A stretch of DNA of 20,112 bases from an uncultured Novosphingobium sp. (lineage in GTDB: Bacteria; Pseudomonadota; Alphaproteobacteria; Sphingomonadales; Sphingomonadaceae), in NCBI GenBank assembly GCA_937897535.1, contig CALCQB010000317.1, positions 1 to 20,112 of the forward strand. Direction: 5' to 3'. Position numbers and translations under genes: made by a program. Shown piece by piece: positions 13,960 through 20,112 of the stretch; positions within the stretch are counted from its first letter, which is position 1; every line of letters begins with the position of its first letter. The notes below the pieces were generated by a model that worked only from the letters and a program-made list of their open reading frames with translations, was not told where the DNA came from and made no database searches.

Positions 13960-15003
13960 ATGGACGAGCGTCCCCTCGACAGCGATCATCGACCACCGCT
14001 GACCCTGCCCGATCTTTCGCCCGAAGCGCGGCGCAAGCGGGCCCGCGACCGGTTGAAGGATGCCTATGACGAGCATGTCGGGCCCGAAGGGCGGTTCTGG
14101 AATTCGCGCCCGTTCCGGGTGATCGCGCGGGTCTGGACCGGGGCCTATCACGATGGTTTCATCCACGCGGGCAATCTCGCCTATATGGCGATCCTGGCGT
14201 TGTTCCCGTTTTTCGTTACGGTCGGCGCGGTGTTCAGCCTGATCGGCGAGCAGGCCCAGCGCGAGGCTTCGGTCCATGCCTTCCTCGCCGCGCTCCCGCC
14301 GATCGTCTCGACCGCGCTCGAGCCGGTGGCGATGGATGTGATCGTGGCGCGGACCGGCTGGTTGCTGTGGGTTGGCGGACTGGTCGGGCTGTGGACGGTC
14401 GGGAGCCTGATTGAGACGATCCGCGACATCCTGCGGCGGGCCTATGGCACCCGCGAGACCCTGGCCTATTGGCGCTATCGGTTGATCTCGACCGGGGTGA
14501 TCGTGGTCGCGGTCGTGGCCCTGCTGTTCGCGCTGATTGCCCAGGTCGCGATCGGGGCCGCGCAGGAAGTGATCCAGGTCGGGTTCCCGCGTTTTTCCGA
14601 CTGGATCGACACCCTCGGCACCTCGCGGCTGGTCCCGGCGCTGATCATTTACGCCGCGCTCTATCTGCTGTTCCTGACCCTCACCCCCAGCACGTACCGC
14701 AAGCGCCGCTATCCCAAATGGCCCGGCGCTTTGCTGGTGACGGCGTGGTGGGCGGCGGTCAGCGCGGCACTGCCGGCGGTCCTGCACCGCTTTTTCACCT
14801 ACGATCTGACCTATGGCAGTCTGGCTGGGGTGATGATCGCGCTTTTCTTTTTCTGGCTGGTTGGCTTAGGGATGGTGGTCGGCGCCGAACTCAATGCCGC
14901 GCTGGCCGAAAGTCCTGAAGAACAGGACCTGCTCGGCCGCGGGCGACACGAACAGCGGAGCCACGAAGCCGGCGGAAACGGGACGACGGGGAACAACGAA
15001 TGA
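13960..15003 (+). CDS. YihY/BrkB family inner-membrane protein
   Basis: This is a 347-residue integral membrane protein of the YihY/virulence factor BrkB family, once misnamed ribonuclease BN. The cytosolic N-terminus (about 60 residues) is charged. At least six hydrophobic segments follow: AGNLAYMAILALFPFFVTVGAVF, TGWLLWVGGLVGLWTVGSLI, STGVIVVAVVALLFALIAQV, LVPALIIYAALYLLFLTL, ALLVTAWWAAVSAALPAVL and SLAGVMIALFFFWLVGLGMVV (each quoted in part as the helix core). The family motif AYMAILALFPF and the closing GAELNAALAE are present. The C-terminal tail is hydrophilic and poorly conserved. Biochemical function is unknown. It lies between the DnaJ-like gene and fabI and overlaps the fabI ATG by 4 nt. 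Confidence 0.9.
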   Translation: MDERPLDSDHRPPLTLPDLSPEARRKRARDRLKDAYDEHVGPEGRFWNSRPFRVIARVWTGAYHDGFIHAGNLAYMAILALFPFFVTVGAVFSLIGEQAQREASVHAFLAALPPIVSTALEPVAMDVIVARTGWLLWVGGLVGLWTVGSLIETIRDILRRAYGTRETLAYWRYRLISTGVIVVAVVALLFALIAQVAIGAAQEVIQVGFPRFSDWIDTLGTSRLVPALIIYAALYLLFLTLTPSTYRKRRYPKWPGALLVTAWWAAVSAALPAVLHRFFTYDLTYGSLAGVMIALFFFWLVGLGMVVGAELNAALAESPEEQDLLGRGRHEQRSHEAGGNGTTGNNE

Positions 15004-15803
15004 CGGGATTGATGAAGGGCAAGCGCGGGCTGATCATGGGCCTGGCCAACGACAAGTCGCTGGCCTGGGGGATTGCGCAGAAGCTGCACGAAGCCGGGGC
15101 GGAACTGGCCTTTTCCTATCAGGGCGAGACCATGGAAAAGCGGGTCCGGCCGCTGGCCGAGCAACTGGGCTGCGATTTCCTGATCGATTGCGACGTCTCG
15201 ACCGAGGCCGAGCTCGACAAGACTTTTGCCGTGCTCGCGGCCCGCTGGCCGACGATCGACTTCGTGGTCCACGCGATCGGCTTTTCCGACAAGAACGAGC
15301 TGCGCGGGCGGTATTGTGATACCAGCCTCGACAACTTCCTGATGACAATGAATATTTCGGCCTATTCGTTCGTTGCCGTGACCAGGCGCGCGGCGGCGTT
15401 GATGCCCGACGGTGGCTCGATCCTGACCCTGTCGTACTATGGCGCTGAAAAGGTCGTGCCGCATTATAACGTGATGGGCGTGGCCAAGGCCGCGCTCGAG
15501 ACCAGCGTGAAGTACCTCGCCAATGACCTTGGTCCGGACAAGATCCGGGTCAACGCGATCTCGGCGGGTCCGATCCGCACCCTCGCCGCCAGCGGAATCG
15601 GTGATTTCCGCTATATTCTCAAGTGGAACGAGCTCAACTCGCCGCTGCGCCGCAACGTGACGATCGAGGATGTCGGCGGATCGGCGCTGTACCTGCTGTC
15701 CGACCTGTCATCGGGGGTGACCGGCGAGACGCATCACGTCGATGCCGGTTACCACGTGGTCGGGATGAAACAGGAAGACGCCCCCGATATCGCGCTATCC
15801 TGA
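15000..15803 (+). CDS. fabI: Enoyl-[acyl-carrier-protein] reductase FabI
   Basis: FabI carries out the last reductive step of each fatty-acid elongation cycle, reducing trans-2-enoyl-ACP with NADH; it is the target of triclosan and diazaborines. The 267-residue protein has the FabI-type nucleotide-binding start GLIMGLANDKSLAWGIAQ. The active site is Y146, Y156 and K163 (in SYYGAEKV and YNVMGVAK), the same numbering as E. coli FabI. The substrate loop ISAGPIRTLAASGIGDF and the C-terminal HHVDAGYHVVGM complete it. The ATG overlaps the YihY stop (ATGA), and GGGGA lies 7 nt upstream. A perfect hairpin begins right after the stop codon. Nothing suggests target-site resistance, but I cannot judge that from reading alone. 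Confidence 0.97.
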   Translation: MTGLMKGKRGLIMGLANDKSLAWGIAQKLHEAGAELAFSYQGETMEKRVRPLAEQLGCDFLIDCDVSTEAELDKTFAVLAARWPTIDFVVHAIGFSDKNELRGRYCDTSLDNFLMTMNISAYSFVAVTRRAAALMPDGGSILTLSYYGAEKVVPHYNVMGVAKAALETSVKYLANDLGPDKIRVNAISAGPIRTLAASGIGDFRYILKWNELNSPLRRNVTIEDVGGSALYLLSDLSSGVTGETHHVDAGYHVVGMKQEDAPDIALS

Positions 15804-15804
15804 T

Positions 15805-15827
15805 CTGTCTCAGCGAGGCTGAGACAG
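15805..15827 (+). terminator. Perfect hairpin directly after fabI
   Basis: CTGTCTCAGC (15805-15814) and GCTGAGACAG (15818-15827) form a 10-bp perfect stem with a GAG loop, one base after the fabI stop codon. No T-run follows on either strand, so intrinsic termination is uncertain; it may instead protect the 3' end of the mRNA or belong to the large inverted repeat next to it. Confidence 0.5.
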
Positions 15828-15828
15828 G

Positions 15829-15912
15829 GCAACACCAGCCCACGCCCCCGGCCCAACCACCCGTTGAAGGTACCCTGTGGGTGGTTGGGCCGGGGGCGTG
15901 GGCCGGTGTTGC
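15829..15912. repeat. Long inverted repeat, 34-bp arms
   Basis: The left arm (15829-15862, beginning GCAACACCAGCCCACG) and right arm (15879-15912, ending GGCCGGTGTTGC) are reverse complements over 34 positions with a single mismatch (15837 against 15904). The 16-nt spacer contains GGTACC. Folded, this is a very stable GC-rich stem. It lies between convergent fabI and the exported-protein gene. The sequence core (CCACGCCCCCGGCCCAACCA) looks like a dispersed intergenic repeat of sphingomonads, though only one copy is here. It could be a MITE or REP-like unit as well as a bidirectional terminator. Confidence 0.8.
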
Positions 15913-15936
15913 AATCCGCCGTCAGGCGGGACAAGG

Positions 15937-16482
15937 TCAGTTTTTCGGCTTGGCCGGGGCTGGCGCAGCTGCGTCTTCCTCGGCCTTGCGCCGGGCTTCC
16001 ATCTGGGCTTCGATTTCTTCGACCCGCGACTGGGTGTCGGCGGCATCGGTATCGATGGTCGAAAGCCGCTTGGCCCGTTCCTCGGCGATCAGCTGGCCGA
16101 ACTTGATATTGGGATCGGTCGCCTTCTCCCCGGCCGACTGCTTGAGCAGTTGCCCGGTGCACCCGGTGAATCCGCCCGGGCCGACCGGCGAGCAGCTCAT
16201 CGTACCGGTCTTGCCGACCGTTTCGTAAGCGATAACCTTGTTGTTCCAGGCCTCGTTCGCCGGGCTGCTGCTCTGCCGCAGCGGTTCGGGAATGCGAAAG
16301 CGTTCGCCTTCGGCCTTGCGCGCGCAGACCGTAATCGTGTCGTTGCCCGATTCGGGGCATTTGTCGTCGCCATAGATGATCACCATGTTCATCTTGGGCT
16401 CGGGCGCAGCTTCCTGCGCGGCCACGGGCGCGGCAAGCGCCAGCCCCAGAACAAACGGAACAGCGGCAAACAGCGGGCGCAT
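15937..16482 (-). CDS. Exported four-cysteine protein, function unknown
   Basis: This 181-residue protein has a clear Sec signal peptide (MRPLFAAVPFVLGLALAAPVAAQ, cleavage after AAQ or nearby). CAGGAG lies 7 nt before the ATG at 16482, fixing this start over in-frame codons further up. The mature part has four cysteines, in GDDKCPES, ITVCARK, TMSCSP and FTGCTG, which could make two disulfides in the periplasm. The last 50 residues form a charged helix with coiled-coil character (TQSRVEEIEAQMEARRKAEE) followed by an Ala/Pro/Lys tail. I recognise it only as a conserved type of sphingomonad hypothetical protein. It is 101 bp from coq7 and may have its own promoter; dsbB two genes upstream would help oxidise its cysteines. 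Confidence 0.8.
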   Translation of the reverse strand: MRPLFAAVPFVLGLALAAPVAAQEAAPEPKMNMVIIYGDDKCPESGNDTITVCARKAEGERFRIPEPLRQSSSPANEAWNNKVIAYETVGKTGTMSCSPVGPGGFTGCTGQLLKQSAGEKATDPNIKFGQLIAEERAKRLSTIDTDAADTQSRVEEIEAQMEARRKAEEDAAAPAPAKPKN

Positions 16483-16583
16483 GGCGAAACTCCTGAACAA
16501 TCGGCCCCCGATATAGGGGACCATGGCGCTGAATAACAGCTGAAGCGGCCCGCGCCTTGGCGTGGGTCAAAAAGCCGCTGGCG

Positions 16584-17099
16584 TCAGATTCGTTCCGCCA
16601 GCTTGATCGCCGCGCGGCAACCGAGCCGGATCGCGCCCGACAGCAGCGGATAGGCCGGGGCTTGTTCCGCCCCGTTGGCCAGCGCGGTATCGCGGTGCGC
16701 GCGCTCATCCTCGCGGAAGGCCTCAATCATGTCCGACAATTCGGGATCGCTGTCGCCCAGTTCGTCGAGCTGCTGGGTGTAATGGCGGTCAATCTCGGTC
16801 TCGACCGCGGCGGTGCAGGCCATTGCCGCTTTCGGCCCGATCAACGCGGTCGCCGCGCCGAGGGCAAAGCCGGCAACGTCCCAGAACGGCTGGAGCGCGG
16901 TGGGGCGGACCCCGCGCCGGGCCAGCAGCGCGTCGAGCTTGCGGCGGTGCACGGCTTCCTGTTCGGCCATGTGCTGGATTTCGCCCGAAATCGCGGACCG
17001 GTCACCCAGCACCGCGAGCTGCCCGGCATAGATCCGGGTCGCGCCATATTCGCCGGCCTGGTCGACCCGCAGCATCCGGTCCGCAGCAGCAGAGCTCAT
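16584..17099 (-). CDS. coq7: Demethoxyubiquinone hydroxylase, Coq7 family
   Basis: Coq7 is a di-iron monooxygenase that adds the C6 hydroxyl in the penultimate part of ubiquinone synthesis. The 171-residue protein is a ferritin-like bundle with the full ligand set: E17 (RVDQAGEYGA), E48 and H51 (EQEAVHR), E100 (AAVETEIDRHY), and E132 and H135 (EDERAHRD). A hydrophobic helix in the middle (VAGFALGAATALIG) is the membrane-contact region of the family. The start is supported by GGGAG 9 nt upstream. It begins 4 nt after the dsbB stop and is probably the last or second-last gene of the envC-ctpA-dsbB-coq7 run. Confidence 0.94.
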   Translation of the reverse strand: MSSAAADRMLRVDQAGEYGATRIYAGQLAVLGDRSAISGEIQHMAEQEAVHRRKLDALLARRGVRPTALQPFWDVAGFALGAATALIGPKAAMACTAAVETEIDRHYTQQLDELGDSDPELSDMIEAFREDERAHRDTALANGAEQAPAYPLLSGAIRLGCRAAIKLAERI

Positions 17100-17103
17100 C
17101 GCT

Positions 17104-17580
17104 TCAGGCTCCCTTGCGCAAGTTGGCGAGGCCGATCAGCGCCAGCGGGACCGAGATCAGAAAGTTCCAGCCGGCCAGCGAGATACCGAAGAGGGTCCAT
17201 GGCGCGACATCGCAGCGGATCACCGGGGCGTCCATGATCGCATCGAGCGCCGAGCCGCTGCCGACCTTGGCGGTGGTCGAACAGGCGGTCAGCCCTTCCC
17301 ACCAGCCATATTCAACCCCGGCGTGAAAGCCGCCGATCAGCCCGCCGACCAGGATTGCCAGCAGCGCCAGTGCGGTCAGCACTTTGGCCGAGGGCCTGAT
17401 CCAGCCGAGGACCGCGAACGGCAGCGCGGCAAACAGGGCATAGCGCTGCCACCAGCACATTTCGCACGGTGCCAGGCCAAAGCCGTATTGGCTGAGATAG
17501 GCCCCGCCGAGCAAGGCCAGCGGCACGCCCAGCGCGATCCGGCGCGGCAAGGCCGCCTGGTCGATCGAACCCAGCGCCAT
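17104..17580 (-). CDS. dsbB: Disulfide bond formation protein B (DsbB family)
   Basis: This inner-membrane protein reoxidises the periplasmic thiol oxidase DsbA and passes electrons to quinones. The 158-residue product has four hydrophobic segments. The first catalytic pair is C39-x-x-C42 in GLAPCEMCWWQRY, just after the first helix. The second pair is C100 (GLTACSTT) and C123 (VIRCDVAPW), in the large second loop. The quinone-site arginine in WWQRY is retained. The end reads TLFGISLAGWNFLISV, typical for alphaproteobacterial members. No dsbA is nearby. It starts 4 nt after the ctpA stop and ends 4 nt before coq7; placing a quinone-using enzyme beside a ubiquinone-synthesis gene may be meaningful. 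Confidence 0.93.
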   Translation of the reverse strand: MALGSIDQAALPRRIALGVPLALLGGAYLSQYGFGLAPCEMCWWQRYALFAALPFAVLGWIRPSAKVLTALALLAILVGGLIGGFHAGVEYGWWEGLTACSTTAKVGSGSALDAIMDAPVIRCDVAPWTLFGISLAGWNFLISVPLALIGLANLRKGA

Positions 17581-17584
17581 GAGC

Positions 17585-18925
17585 CTAGCGCTTCTTGGCC
17601 ATCGCCGGCGGCGCGGTCCGGCGCAGGGTCTGAACCGCGTAGAACAGCTGGTAGTCCTTGATGCCCTTGGCCTTGATTTCTTCGGCGCTCAGCTTGAAGC
17701 GCGGGTCCTGCTGGCGGTCAGCCTCAAGCTTCTTGTCGTCCATCGCCACTTCGTTGACGAGGTGGCGGCGCAGATCGCTTTCGCGGATCGACAGTTCGGC
17801 CCGGCGACGCGCGTCGGGATCGGACAGTTGCGGCACGGCGATATCGGGAACGATCCCGCCTTCCTGGACCGAGCGGCCGAGCGGGGTGTAATAGCGCGCG
17901 GTGGTGATCTTGACCGCGCTGGTCCGGCTGCTGTCGAGGAAGAACAGCGACTGGACCGAGCCTTTGCCAAAGCTGCGTTCACCCATGATCACCGCGCGGC
18001 GCTGATCCTGCAGCGCTCCGGCAACGATTTCCGAAGCCGAAGCCGACCCGGAATCGATCAGCACGATCACCGGCAGACCCTTGGCCAGATCGCCCGGGAT
18101 CATGCTCTCGGCCTTGAAGTATTCATCCTCGCTGGTGTTGCGGCCGCGCTGCGAGACGATATCGCCCTTGGTCAGGAAGATGTCGGACAGGGCGACGGCT
18201 TCTTCGAGCGCCCCGCCGGGGTTCTGGCGCAGGTCGAGGATGATGCCCGCCAGCTTGCCGCCCGATTGCTTCTTGAGATCGTCGATCGCCTTGGCCACGT
18301 CGGAGCCGACATCGGCGCTGAATTCGTTGACCGAGATTACCCCGACCCCGTCCTTGAGCTCCGAGGTGACCGGTTCGAGCTTGATCACGCCGCGGGTGAC
18401 GGTGACGTCGAACGGCTCGTTCCGGCCCGCCCGGAAGAGCGTCAGGCGGATCTTGGTCCCGGCCTCCCCGCGCATCTGGGCCACGGCTTCATCAAGCTCG
18501 CCGCCATAGATCAGCTTGCCATCGAGGTGGGTGATGTAATCGCCGGCCTTGACCCCGGCGGTTTCGGCCGGGCTGCCCTTCATCGGCGCGATCACCTTGA
18601 CCGCCCCGTCGTCCATCACCACCGACAGGCCGAGCCCCGAATAGTTGCCGTCGATCATCGTGTTGAGCCGCTGCATCGACGCGCCCGACAGGAACGACGA
18701 ATGCGGGTCGAGCGACGACAGCATCCCCTCGATCGCGCCGTCTTCCAGCTTCTGGTCGTCGATCTTTTCGACATAGCGCAGCTTGACCAGCTGATAGACC
18801 GCGCCGAGCCGTTCGAACTGCGAAGATGAGCGGCCATCGACCGCGGCCAAGCCGGCGGTGGTGGCCGGAATCAGTGCCACGGCAGAGACCAGCGCGGTGG
18901 CGCGGAGCAGGGAAGCGAATTTCAT
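17585..18925 (-). CDS. ctpA: Carboxyl-terminal processing protease CtpA (family S41)
   Basis: CtpA is a periplasmic serine protease of the Prc/CtpA family, which trims or degrades envelope proteins, including peptidoglycan hydrolases. The 446-residue product has a signal peptide (MKFASLLRATALVSAVALIP), the N-terminal helical region with LDPHSSFLS, a PDZ domain at about residues 90-170 (GLGLSVVMDDGAVKVIAPM, GVKAGDYITHLDGK) and the S41 core (LDLRQNPGGALEEAV). The catalytic dyad is S296 in GSASASEI and K321 in RSFGKGSVQ, with D307 between, matching Prc spacing. The ATG at 18925 is preferred to an in-frame TTG at 18946. It follows envC after 81 bp, a pairing common in Alphaproteobacteria that suggests joint control of wall hydrolysis. 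Confidence 0.95.
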   Translation of the reverse strand: MKFASLLRATALVSAVALIPATTAGLAAVDGRSSSQFERLGAVYQLVKLRYVEKIDDQKLEDGAIEGMLSSLDPHSSFLSGASMQRLNTMIDGNYSGLGLSVVMDDGAVKVIAPMKGSPAETAGVKAGDYITHLDGKLIYGGELDEAVAQMRGEAGTKIRLTLFRAGRNEPFDVTVTRGVIKLEPVTSELKDGVGVISVNEFSADVGSDVAKAIDDLKKQSGGKLAGIILDLRQNPGGALEEAVALSDIFLTKGDIVSQRGRNTSEDEYFKAESMIPGDLAKGLPVIVLIDSGSASASEIVAGALQDQRRAVIMGERSFGKGSVQSLFFLDSSRTSAVKITTARYYTPLGRSVQEGGIVPDIAVPQLSDPDARRRAELSIRESDLRRHLVNEVAMDDKKLEADRQQDPRFKLSAEEIKAKGIKDYQLFYAVQTLRRTAPPAMAKKR

Positions 18926-19006
18926 CGGGCCAGGTGCCTCATGCAATTTTCAGCGCATCTTATCGCGCAGCTCAGGTTAACGCCAGATGGCGGATCGGAC
19001 ATGGGA

Positions 19007-20112
19007 TCAGCGTTTCAGGAAGTCCAGCGGATTGAGTGGGCTGCCATCCTTGCGCAATTCCAGCGTCAGGACCGGGCGGCCCGGTCCCGCCAGGCCGAGC
19101 GGCGATCCGGCCAGCACCGCGCGGCCGACCCGGGTGTCGAGCGCGGCGAGGCCAGTAATCAGCGAAGTCCAGCCGCCGCCGTGTTCGATGATCACGATCG
19201 TGCCATAGCTTTGATAAGGACCGGCAAACACCACCCGCCCGGCGCCCGGCGCAACCACTTGGGCGCCGCCGCGCGCCGCGATCGATATTCCGCGCGACTG
19301 GGCCCGCCCCGCGCCGCCATCACCGAACCCGGCCACCAGCCGCCCGGCCACCGGGAGCAGGTATTGCGTCGGAGCATTGGCAGGCGGCGCGGCAGTTTCG
19401 ACCTGGGTCGTCAGGTTAGCATTCTGTGGCTGGGCCGGACGCAGCACCGGCCCCGGCAATGCAGCGAGCGAATCGCGCAACCGGCCGGCCTGGTCCAGCT
19501 GGCCGATCAGCCCGGAAAGGTCGCGGGCCTGTTCGGCCAGGGCCAGCGCGCGTTCGGCCTCGCGGTCGGCAAAGCCGCTGGCGCTGCGCGAATCGAGCCG
19601 CTGGCGGGCCTCGACCGCGGCGAGCTGCTGGCGGCGGGTGTTGAGCTCGCCCTGGCTGGCGCGCAGCTCGGCGCTGGCCTGGAGTGCCCCGGCCTCAAGC
19701 CGCTTGCCGCGTTCGAGCGCGGCGCGCAGACCCGCGGTCCGGCGCGCCACTTCGGGCAGCATCGTTTCGAGCACCGCGCGCAGATAGACCGCATCCTGCA
19801 GCGAACCGGGGCGCAGCAACGAAAAGATCGCCGGGCGGCGCGACAGGCGTTGCAGCGCGGCGGTGAGCTCGATCAGCGGGCGCTGGCGCTGGGCCAGTTC
19901 GGCGCGCAGCCCCTCGCGCTGCTGGCCGATCAAGCGGATCTTGGCTTCATTGGCGGCGATCCGGGCTTCTGATTCCTGGACCCGCGCGGCCAGGGCGGCG
20001 CCTTCCTGGGCGGTCTTGTCCGCTGCCGCGCTGGCGCTGGCAGCCTGGGCTTCGAGCGCTTCGGCGCGGGTCCGGGCGTCCTTGCCCTGGGCTTCGGCAT
20101 TGTTGAGCGCGG
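19007..20112 (-). CDS. EnvC-like murein hydrolase activator, N-terminus missing
   Basis: The reading frame is open to the right edge, so the signal peptide and first coiled-coil segment lie outside; 368 codons are visible. The first part is a long Ala/Glu/Gln/Arg-rich coiled coil (EAQAASASAAADKTAQEG, VEARQRLDSRSASGFADR). The last 120 residues are a LytM/M23-type domain (YLLPVAGRLVAGFGDGG to PLNPLDFLKR). Its metal-binding residues are degraded: the HxGxD position reads SRGIS and the HxH position reads VLT, while one histidine remains in IIEHGGG. A non-catalytic LytM domain is what EnvC has; EnvC recruits and activates amidases at the division site. It lies upstream of ctpA on the same strand. 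Confidence 0.9.
   Translation of the reverse strand, partial: ALNNAEAQGKDARTRAEALEAQAASASAAADKTAQEGAALAARVQESEARIAANEAKIRLIGQQREGLRAELAQRQRPLIELTAALQRLSRRPAIFSLLRPGSLQDAVYLRAVLETMLPEVARRTAGLRAALERGKRLEAGALQASAELRASQGELNTRRQQLAAVEARQRLDSRSASGFADREAERALALAEQARDLSGLIGQLDQAGRLRDSLAALPGPVLRPAQPQNANLTTQVETAAPPANAPTQYLLPVAGRLVAGFGDGGAGRAQSRGISIAARGGAQVVAPGAGRVVFAGPYQSYGTIVIIEHGGGWTSLITGLAALDTRVGRAVLAGSPLGLAGPGRPVLTLELRKDGSPLNPLDFLKR

Noticed and set aside
12985..14787. A 600-codon minus-strand open frame opposite the DnaJ-like and YihY genes
   Set aside because: Composition is that of an antisense shadow, and both plus-strand genes are strongly supported by family motifs.
15749..16726. A 325-codon minus-strand frame running through the inverted repeat and into fabI
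   Set aside because: It covers the repeat and the wrong frame of the exported protein, whose real frame has a signal peptide and a strong ribosome-binding site.
17579..18829. A 416-codon plus-strand open frame opposite ctpA
   Set aside because: No motif; ctpA on the other strand has signal peptide, PDZ domain and catalytic residues.

Overview
The window is high-GC (roughly two thirds G+C by eye), densely coded bacterial chromosome. Gene content and order point to Alphaproteobacteria, most likely order Sphingomonadales. The clues are sciP (a CtrA-pathway regulator confined to Alphaproteobacteria), a run of envC-ctpA-dsbB-coq7, a run of pdxH/dnaJ-like/yihY/fabI, and protein sequences resembling sphingomonad versions. 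The organism assignment is inference from recalled families, not from a search. I see no rRNA, tRNA, CRISPR array, prophage or insertion sequence.

Layout. (1) 1-2787, minus strand: an RND multidrug-efflux adaptor and the first half of its inner-membrane pump, behind an AT-rich promoter/operator-like stretch (about 2848-2885); no local regulator gene is present. (2) 3070-3674, minus strand: sciP, preceded by and coupled to a small uncharacterised ORF. (3) 3799-4953, plus: mnmA (tRNA 2-thiouridylase), whose 3' end overlaps the convergent manA by 70 bp. (4) 4884-11225: a sugar-nucleotide locus. manC-manA run on the minus strand; a lipoprotein serine hydrolase, gmd, a family 2 glycosyltransferase and fcl run on the plus strand. 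A small membrane protein gene lies divergently between the two arms. Together these make GDP-mannose and GDP-L-fucose and probably use one of them to build a surface glycan. Phosphomannomutase, which links ManA to ManC, is not in the window. (5) 11248-11326: a double-hairpin intergenic element. (6) 11351-12891, minus: pdxH then a FieF-like metal exporter. (7) 12994-15803, plus: a CbpA-type DnaJ protein, a YihY/BrkB membrane protein and fabI. (8) 15805-15912: a 10-bp perfect stem followed by a 34-bp nearly perfect inverted repeat. (9) 15937-20112, minus: envC (partial), ctpA, dsbB, coq7 and an exported four-cysteine protein, a cell-envelope and quinone/disulfide cluster.

Most of the window is ordinary housekeeping sequence. 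Neighbouring genes are often joined by 4-nt stop/start overlaps (3369/3372, 5729/5732, 9388/9391, 10284/10287, 12262/12265, 15000/15003), which suggests translationally coupled operons. The points most worth a second look are the long inverted repeat after fabI, the double hairpin after fcl, the unnamed ORF coupled to sciP with a CtrA-like half-site inside it, and the serine hydrolase embedded in the GDP-fucose operon. I found no clear evidence of a wholly new system.
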